20,473 bases of DNA from JL08 sp965363755 (GTDB lineage: Bacteria > Pseudomonadota > Alphaproteobacteria > Rhodobacterales > Rhodobacteraceae). The notes under the pieces were generated by a model that was not told where the DNA came from, did not search any database, and was given only the letters and a program-made list of their open reading frames with translations. The stretch is from positions 1 to 20,473 of the forward strand of contig CBDTVL010000042.1 of NCBI GenBank assembly GCA_965363755.1, given 5' to 3'. The first letter of the stretch is position 1; the number at the start of each line of letters is the position of its first letter. Below are positions 15,890-20,473 of this stretch, in pieces. A program made the position numbers and the translations under genes.

Positions 15890-16756
15890 GTGGCACCCAA
15901 TCTGCGCGGCGCATTGTTGATGATGGCGTCTATGGCGGCATTTACGCTCAACGACTCATTTCTAAAGCTGACCGACGGCGCGTTGCCGTTATTTCAGCTG
16001 TTGTTTCTGCGCGGCGTTTTGACAACGGTACTGGTTTTTGGGTTGGCGCGTTATCTTGGCACGATCCATCTGGGGATTTCGCGCCGCGATTGGGGTCTTA
16101 TTGCCCTGCGCAGCGCAGCAGAGATTGGGGCGGCGTACTTTTTTGTTACCGCGCTGTTTAACATGCCGCTGGCCAATGTGACCGCGATCCTTCAGGTCCT
16201 GCCGTTGACAGTCACTTTGGGCAGCGCGCTGTTCTTTCGCGAGGCCGTTGGATGGCGGCGGATGTTGGCCATTGTCGTTGGGTTTGGGGGGATGCTTCTA
16301 ATCGTTAGGCCCGGCCCAGACGGGTTCAACATCTTTGCGCTTTATGCTCTGATTGCAGTTGTATGTGTCACGATCCGCGATCTGTCCACTCGCCGTCTAT
16401 CGCCCGGTGTGCCGTCTATGACCGTGACGCTTTCAGCGGCACTGAGTATCACGCTGTTTTCCGGGCTTGCATCGCTCGGCGGTGATTGGGTCCCTGTTAC
16501 GCAGCAGCAGGGTGGGCTGATCGCGGGCGCTTCCTTTTTTATACTGGGCGGGTATCTGTTCAGCGTGCTGGTCATGCGGGTCGGCGATGTGTCGTTTGTC
16601 GCGCCTTTTCGATATTCAGGGCTGGTTTGGGCGCTGCTTCTTGGATGGTTCCTGTTTGGTGACTGGCCGGATGGTCATACTTTGCTAGGCGCGGGGATTG
16701 TCGTCGCGACAGGTCTGTTTACGCTCTACAGGGAACGGGCCGCGCTACGGCGCTGA
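15890..16756 (+). CDS. EamA-family (DMT superfamily) transporter
   Basis: A 288-residue integral membrane protein with about ten hydrophobic helices in two EamA repeats, the plan of drug/metabolite transporters. The first repeat runs from LLMMASMAAFTLNDSFLK through GWRRMLAIVVGFGGMLLIVR; the second starts near IFALYALIAVVCVTIRDLS and ends GAGIVVATGLFTLYRER. The start is GTG 15890, immediately after the glycosyltransferase stop, with GAAGG (15877-15881) eight bases upstream inside that gene. That spacing is good evidence for coupling. The substrate cannot be read from sequence; amino acids, nucleotide sugars and other metabolites are all known for the family. Its 3' end overlaps the end of a decayed gene on the other strand by a few bases. 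Confidence 0.9.
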   Translation: MAPNLRGALLMMASMAAFTLNDSFLKLTDGALPLFQLLFLRGVLTTVLVFGLARYLGTIHLGISRRDWGLIALRSAAEIGAAYFFVTALFNMPLANVTAILQVLPLTVTLGSALFFREAVGWRRMLAIVVGFGGMLLIVRPGPDGFNIFALYALIAVVCVTIRDLSTRRLSPGVPSMTVTLSAALSITLFSGLASLGGDWVPVTQQQGGLIAGASFFILGGYLFSVLVMRVGDVSFVAPFRYSGLVWALLLGWFLFGDWPDGHTLLGAGIVVATGLFTLYRERAALRR

Positions 16757-17025
16757 AAACACGTCATGCGCGTGGCTGCGCAGCAGCTTGTATTCTCCAG
16801 AAAAGGGTACCGCTGGCTTTATTGCGCCAGCGACTTTCAGATATGTAAGGTCCTGATCGGTCTGTATCCGTAACAGTGGTGGGTGATTGTCTCAAAGATG
16901 CGAAACTTCTGTTCCTTCCAGTTTTTCGCATACGAACACTTGAGGCGGGCATCAATCGAGCCTTGTTCGATCTGAAATCCGCGAATTTCAGAGTAGGAGA
17001 AACGACAATTTCCGATTACCTGCAT
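16745..17025 (-). pseudogene. Frameshifted, truncated glycosyltransferase remnant (rhamnosyltransferase family)
   Basis: Reading leftward from ATG 17025 gives MQVIGNCRFSYSEIRGFQIE and then KFRIFETIT, which closely matches the N terminus of the putative rhamnosyl transferase family and aligns with the intact gene at 15083. Near 16884-16876 the frame breaks. One frame over, the sequence continues LLRIQTDQDLTYLKV, equivalent to TLTKQTDPDFQCVVL in the intact gene, which fits loss of one base. After that the reading (VAGAIKPAVPFSGEYKLL) no longer resembles the family and stops at 16745-16747. The remnant is under 100 codons against about 270 in a full gene, and the acidic catalytic motif is absent. 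A GAGAAG site precedes the old start. The tail may be further decay or a fused piece of another gene. Confidence 0.7.
16811..16832. repeat. Inverted repeat inside the glycosyltransferase remnant
   Basis: CGCTGGC (16811-16817) is perfectly complementary to GCCAGCG (16826-16832) with an eight-base spacer. It lies 55 bases after the EamA stop and could weakly terminate transcription in either direction, but neither side has a real T tract. Confidence 0.35.
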
Positions 17026-17111
17026 TGTAAGGCTTCTCTCATGTCTTTTGGTGTGGAACAGTTTGGCAGAGCATCCCATGCTAACCGTTGGGTACAAGAC
17101 AAGTGGGGCTG

Positions 17112-17140
17112 TTGACACCACTTGCGACTCCGCCTATACG
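17112..17140 (+). promoter_or_regulatory. Promoter of the str operon (rpsL-rpsG-fusA-tuf)
   Basis: A perfect -35 TTGACA (17112-17117), a 17-base spacer and TATACG (17135-17140, four of six consensus bases) make the best sigma-70-type promoter in the window. Transcription would start near 17147, giving an rpsL leader of about 218 bases. Confidence 0.75.
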
Positions 17141-17146
17141 CCCGCT

Positions 17147-17364
17147 ATCTCGGATCGAGGATTGTGTCCTCATGTCCGAATTCAGAACTTAAGTGGTCAC
17201 GATCCGACCTAATGCTGGTCCGATCCTCTGTAAGCCCACCGCGTCGTTTCCTCGGTACGGGAACGTGGCGGTCTTTTCGCTTTGCGGACGCGTAAAGTGA
17301 GTGATTTTAAACCGCGGGGCCGCCCCGCACGACATAAATGTTGCGAAACGGGGAAAGAACCGGA
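17147..17364 (+). promoter_or_regulatory. Long structured leader of rpsL
   Basis: The leader folds extensively. CGGATCG (17151-17157) can pair with CGATCCG (17200-17206), or its GGATCG part with CGATCC (17221-17226), so two partners compete for it. A GAGGA/TCCTC hairpin (17157-17161, 17167-17171) lies just inside. A further GCGGGG/CCCCGC hairpin (17314-17319, 17323-17328) stands shortly before the ribosome-binding site. No gene fits on either strand here. Confidence 0.5.
17238..17277 (+). terminator. Terminator-like hairpin in the rpsL leader (possible attenuator)
   Basis: ACCGC plus CGTTTCC (17238-17242, 17245-17251) pairs with GGGAACG plus GCGGT (17259-17265, 17268-17272), 12 pairs with one 2x2 mismatch and a seven-base loop, followed by CTTTT. 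It lies downstream of the str promoter and upstream of rpsL, so as a terminator it would act on the operon's own leader. Confidence 0.5.
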
Positions 17365-17736
17365 ATGCCAACGATACAACAGCTGATCCGAAAGCCGCGT
17401 CAGCCAAAAATTAAGCGCTCGAAATCAATGCACCTGCAGGAGTGCCCGCAAAAGCGTGGTGTCTGCACTCGGGTTTATACAACAACACCGAAAAAGCCGA
17501 ACTCGGCCATGCGGAAAGTCGCCAAAGTGCGTCTGACCAACGGGTTTGAAGTTATCAGCTACATTCCAGGTGAAAGCCACAACCTGCAGGAACACAGCGT
17601 TGTGCTGATCCGCGGCGGCCGGGTGAAAGACCTTCCCGGTGTGCGCTACCACATCCTGCGCGGTGTTCTGGATACGCAAGGCGTTAAAGATCGTAAGCAA
17701 CGTCGTTCGAAATACGGCGCCAAGCGTCCGAAGTAA
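17365..17736 (+). CDS. rpsL: 30S ribosomal protein S12
   Basis: A 123-residue S12, the family length. It lies at the decoding centre and controls tRNA selection accuracy. The start MPTIQQLIRKPR at ATG 17365 is the family N terminus; an in-frame ATG at 17338 would add nine non-family residues. The streptomycin-related positions are wild type: K43 in TTPKKPNSAMRK and K88 in GGRVKDLPGVRYH, with the adjacent D89 (the methylthiolated position in E. coli) and P91. A GGGGAAAG stretch serves as the ribosome-binding site. It is the first gene of the str operon behind a strong promoter and a structured leader. Confidence 0.98.
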   Translation: MPTIQQLIRKPRQPKIKRSKSMHLQECPQKRGVCTRVYTTTPKKPNSAMRKVAKVRLTNGFEVISYIPGESHNLQEHSVVLIRGGRVKDLPGVRYHILRGVLDTQGVKDRKQRRSKYGAKRPK

Positions 17737-17748
17737 GGAGAGACTGGT

Positions 17749-18219
17749 ATGTCCCGTCGTCACGCCGCTGAGAAGCGCGAAATTCTGCCAGACGCCAAAT
17801 ACGGCGATCTGATCCTGAGCAAGTTCATGAACAACCTGATGATCGACGGTAAGAAGTCGATCGCTGAAACCATCGTCTATAATGCGTTGGATCGGGTTGA
17901 GGACAAGATCAAACGTGCGCCAGTGGAAGTATTCCACGAAGCGCTTGAAAATATTCAACCTTCCGTCGAAGTGCGTTCGCGCCGCGTTGGTGGTGCCACC
18001 TATCAGGTGCCGGTTGAAGTGCGCCCCGAGCGCCGCCAGGCATTGGCTATTCGTTGGCTGATCAAAGCGTCACGTTCGCGCAACGAGAACACAATGGAAG
18101 AGCGCCTTGCCGGCGAACTACTGGATGCTGTGAATTCCCGTGGTTCCGCTGTCAAAAAGCGCGAAGACACCCACAAGATGGCCGATGCGAACAAAGCATT
18201 CAGCCATTACCGCTGGTAA
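17749..18219 (+). CDS. rpsG: 30S ribosomal protein S7
   Basis: A 156-residue S7, the normal length. It starts assembly of the 30S head by binding the 3' domain of 16S rRNA and, in E. coli, represses the str operon. It begins MSRRHAAEKREILPDAKYGD and includes the conserved KFMNNLMIDGKKSIAE and VEVRSRRVGGATYQVP segments and a C-terminal ANKAFSHYRW. The ribosome-binding site AAGGAG overlaps the rpsL stop, leaving 12 bases between the genes, consistent with coupling. The E. coli S7 target is the rpsL-rpsG gap, which is too short here for that structure, so any feedback must work differently. Confidence 0.98.
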   Translation: MSRRHAAEKREILPDAKYGDLILSKFMNNLMIDGKKSIAETIVYNALDRVEDKIKRAPVEVFHEALENIQPSVEVRSRRVGGATYQVPVEVRPERRQALAIRWLIKASRSRNENTMEERLAGELLDAVNSRGSAVKKREDTHKMADANKAFSHYRW

Positions 18220-18241
18220 ACTTACTCTGAGGCACTGACCC

Positions 18242-20359
18242 ATGGCACGCGATTATCCGCTCGACCGTTACCGAAACTTCGGCATCATGGCCCACATCGA
18301 TGCAGGTAAGACCACCTGCAGCGAACGGATCCTGTATTACACCGGTAAATCCCACAACATTGGTGAGGTGCACGATGGTGCAGCCACTATGGATTGGATG
18401 GAGCAGGAGCAGGAGCGCGGCATTACGATCACGTCCGCTGCGACGACGACATTTTGGGAACGCACCGAAGACGGCACAACACCGGATACTCCTAAGCACC
18501 GGATGAACATCATCGACACCCCCGGCCACGTTGACTTCACAATCGAAGTTGAACGTTCGCTGGCGGTTCTTGATGGGGCGATTGCGGTTCTGGATGCCAA
18601 CGCCGGTGTCGAGCCGCAAACGGAAACCGTTTGGCGTCAGGCTGACCGGTATAAAGTTCCGCGTATCGTGTTCGTGAACAAAATGGACAAGATCGGCGCT
18701 GACTTCTTCAATTGTGTCAAAATGATCAAAGACCGCACGGGTGCGACCCCTTGTCCGGTTCAGATTCCAATCGGTGCTGAAACCGAACTGGAAGGCCTCG
18801 TTGATCTGGTCACCATGGAAGAATGGGTCTGGGGTGGCGAAGACCTGGGTGCAACATGGGAAAAACGCCCGATCCGTGACAGCCTGAAGGACTTGGCTAA
18901 CGAATGGCGCGCCAATATGATCGAAATCGCCGTCGACATGGATGACGATGCGATGGAGGCATATCTGGAAGGCATCGAGCCTGACGTGGCGACCTTGCGC
19001 CGCCTGATTCGCGCCGGAACGCTCGAAATCAAATTCATCCCAGTTCTGTGTGGGTCGGCGTTTAAGAACAAAGGTGTTCAGCCGTTGCTGAATGCTGTGA
19101 TCGACTATTTGCCCAATCCGTTGGACGTTGTTGATTACATGGGCTTCAAACCCGGTGATGAAACAGAAACACGTGACATCCCGCGTCGTGCGGACGATGA
19201 CATGCCGTTCTCTGGTTTGGCGTTTAAAATCATGAACGATCCGTTTGTTGGTTCGCTGACGTTTACCCGCGTTTACTCGGGCAAACTGAACAAAGGTGAC
19301 AACCTTCTGAATTCGACCAAAGGCAAAAAAGAGCGTGTTGGCCGGATGATGATGATGCACTCGATCAACCGCGAAGAGATCGACGAAGCCTTTGCTGGCG
19401 ACATCATAGCGCTGGCCGGTCTGAAAGACACCACAACAGGCGACACGTTGACCGATCCAAAAGATCCTGTGGTTCTTGAAACGATGACGTTCCCCGATCC
19501 GGTGATCGAAATCGCGGTTGAGCCAAAGACAAAAGCCGACCAAGAGAAAATGTCTCAGGGTCTGGCGCGTCTTGCGGCAGAAGACCCATCCTTCCGTGTG
19601 GAAACTGATCTGGAATCAGGTCAGACCATCATGAAAGGCATGGGCGAACTTCACCTCGACATTCTGGTGGACCGCCTGAAACGCGAATTCAAAGTTGAGG
19701 CCAACATCGGTGCGCCACAAGTGGCTTACCGTGAGACCATCAGCCGTGAAGTCGAGCATTCCTACACCCACAAGAAACAGTCGGGTGGTTCGGGGCAGTT
19801 TGCCGAAGTCAAACTGCTTATCACGCCGACAGAGCCGGGCGAGGGGTATTCCTTCGAAACTCGTGTCGTTGGCGGGTCAATTCCCAAGGAGTACATCCCG
19901 GGCGTTGAAAAAGGCATCAAGTCGGTCATGGATAGTGGCCCACTGGCCGGCTTCCCGGTTATCGATTTCAAAGTGGCTTTGCTTGACGGCAAATTTCACG
20001 ATGTTGACTCGTCGGTGCTGGCGTTTGAAATCGCAGGCCGTATGGGGATGCGCGAAGGCATGAAAAAAGCCGGTGCCAAGATGCTCGAGCCGATCATGCG
20101 CGTGGAAGTTGTGACACCGGATGAATACACCGGTGGCATCATCGGTGATCTGACGTCGCGTCGCGGTCAGATTCAGGGGCAGGACACGCGCGGCAATGCC
20201 ATCGCGATTGACTGCTTTGTCCCTCTGGCCAACATGTTCGGCTATATTAACACGCTGCGCTCGATGTCGTCTGGTCGTGCTAACTTCTCTATGCAGTTCG
20301 ATCACTACGAGCCGGTTCCGCAAAATATCTCTGACGAAATTCAGGCGAAATACGCCTAA
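18242..20359 (+). CDS. fusA: Elongation factor G
   Basis: A 705-residue EF-G, full length. This GTPase drives tRNA-mRNA translocation and, with RRF, ribosome recycling. The G domain motifs are all present: AHIDAGKT (17-24), RGITI (59-63), DTPGH (92-96), NKMD (146-149) and the later GSAFKNKG. Domain II begins near FSGLAFKIMNDPFVG, domain IV includes YTHKKQSGGSGQFAEVK, and domain V contains EYTGGIIGDLTSRRGQI. ATG 18242 follows GAGG at a slightly long distance. It lies 22 bases after rpsG. No unusual residues were noticed, and it appears to be the standard translocase rather than a specialised paralogue. Confidence 0.99.
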   Translation: MARDYPLDRYRNFGIMAHIDAGKTTCSERILYYTGKSHNIGEVHDGAATMDWMEQEQERGITITSAATTTFWERTEDGTTPDTPKHRMNIIDTPGHVDFTIEVERSLAVLDGAIAVLDANAGVEPQTETVWRQADRYKVPRIVFVNKMDKIGADFFNCVKMIKDRTGATPCPVQIPIGAETELEGLVDLVTMEEWVWGGEDLGATWEKRPIRDSLKDLANEWRANMIEIAVDMDDDAMEAYLEGIEPDVATLRRLIRAGTLEIKFIPVLCGSAFKNKGVQPLLNAVIDYLPNPLDVVDYMGFKPGDETETRDIPRRADDDMPFSGLAFKIMNDPFVGSLTFTRVYSGKLNKGDNLLNSTKGKKERVGRMMMMHSINREEIDEAFAGDIIALAGLKDTTTGDTLTDPKDPVVLETMTFPDPVIEIAVEPKTKADQEKMSQGLARLAAEDPSFRVETDLESGQTIMKGMGELHLDILVDRLKREFKVEANIGAPQVAYRETISREVEHSYTHKKQSGGSGQFAEVKLLITPTEPGEGYSFETRVVGGSIPKEYIPGVEKGIKSVMDSGPLAGFPVIDFKVALLDGKFHDVDSSVLAFEIAGRMGMREGMKKAGAKMLEPIMRVEVVTPDEYTGGIIGDLTSRRGQIQGQDTRGNAIAIDCFVPLANMFGYINTLRSMSSGRANFSMQFDHYEPVPQNISDEIQAKYA

Positions 20360-20370
20360 TCAAATAACTA

Positions 20371-20394
20371 CCGTTTGGGCATTGTCCCAAACGG
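20371..20394 (+). repeat. Perfect stem-loop between fusA and tuf
   Basis: CCGTTTGGG (20371-20379) pairs perfectly with CCCAAACGG (20386-20394) around a CATTGT loop, 11 bases after the fusA stop. It is followed by CCTTGA rather than a T tract, so it is more likely an mRNA processing or stability element than a terminator. It ends 12 bases before the tuf ribosome-binding site. Confidence 0.6.
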
Positions 20395-20418
20395 CCTTGA
20401 ACACTGAAGGAGGCCACC

Positions 20419-20473
20419 ATGGCTAAGGCAAAGTTTGAACGCAACAAACCGCATGTTAACATTGGCACGATTG
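20419..20473 (+). CDS. tuf: Elongation factor Tu, 5' end (partial)
   Basis: The first 18 codons and one base of a tuf gene, cut by the right window edge. The peptide MAKAKFERNKPHVNIGTI is the EF-Tu N terminus, ending just before the P-loop (GHVDHGKT in full copies). AAGGAGG (20407-20413) is the strongest ribosome-binding site in the window, as expected for one of the most abundant cell proteins. It is the fourth gene of the str operon. Roseobacters usually carry two tuf copies; whether that holds here cannot be seen. Confidence 0.97.
   Translation, partial: MAKAKFERNKPHVNIGTI

Noticed and set aside
17485..17640. Possible streptomycin-resistance changes in rpsL
   Set aside because: K43 and K88 are both the sensitive form.
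1..20473. Search by eye for CRISPR arrays, insertion sequences, phage or defence genes and attachment sites
   Set aside because: No spaced direct repeats, transposase-like proteins, integrase-like proteins or target duplications were seen. The tRNA-Trp 3' end is not repeated nearby.

Overview
The window looks like chromosomal DNA from an alphaproteobacterium of the Rhodobacterales (Roseobacter group). The protein sequences of RpoB, RpoC, L7/L12, EF-G, the HmrR-type regulator and the DUF374 acyltransferase fit that group, and base composition is moderate in GC. The genus is an inference; I ran no search.

Most of it is the core transcription and translation cluster on the + strand. The order is tRNA-Trp (1783-1858), a small membrane protein (2140-2700), secE, nusG, rplK, rplA, rplJ, rplL, rpoB and rpoC. 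The rpoBC unit ends at a textbook intrinsic terminator (14994-15028). The str operon follows further right: rpsL, rpsG, fusA and the first 18 codons of tuf, behind a consensus-like promoter at 17112-17140. These genes supply the translocon (SecE), the elongation factor NusG, the ribosomal stalk and L1/L11, both large RNA polymerase subunits, S12/S7 and the elongation factors. Several spacers hold strong RNA secondary structure: secE-nusG, nusG-rplK, rplA-rplJ, rplL-rpoB, the rpsL leader and fusA-tuf.

The flanks and one internal gap are accessory. At the left edge lies the 3' end of a copper-exporting P-type ATPase gene broken by two stop codons and a one-base deletion. An intact HmrR/CueR-type copper regulator follows it, with a convergent DUF374 lipid acyltransferase gene beyond. 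Between the rpoC terminator and the str promoter sit a rhamnosyltransferase-like glycosyltransferase gene, an EamA transporter gene that starts directly after its stop codon, and, on the - strand, a frameshifted remnant of a second gene of the same glycosyltransferase family.

I found no CRISPR array, insertion sequence, phage gene, toxin-antitoxin pair or defence cassette, and nothing that I would call a new biological system. The most useful observations are the two decaying genes, the structured leaders (especially a terminator-like hairpin between the str promoter and rpsL), and the uncharacterised membrane protein upstream of secE.
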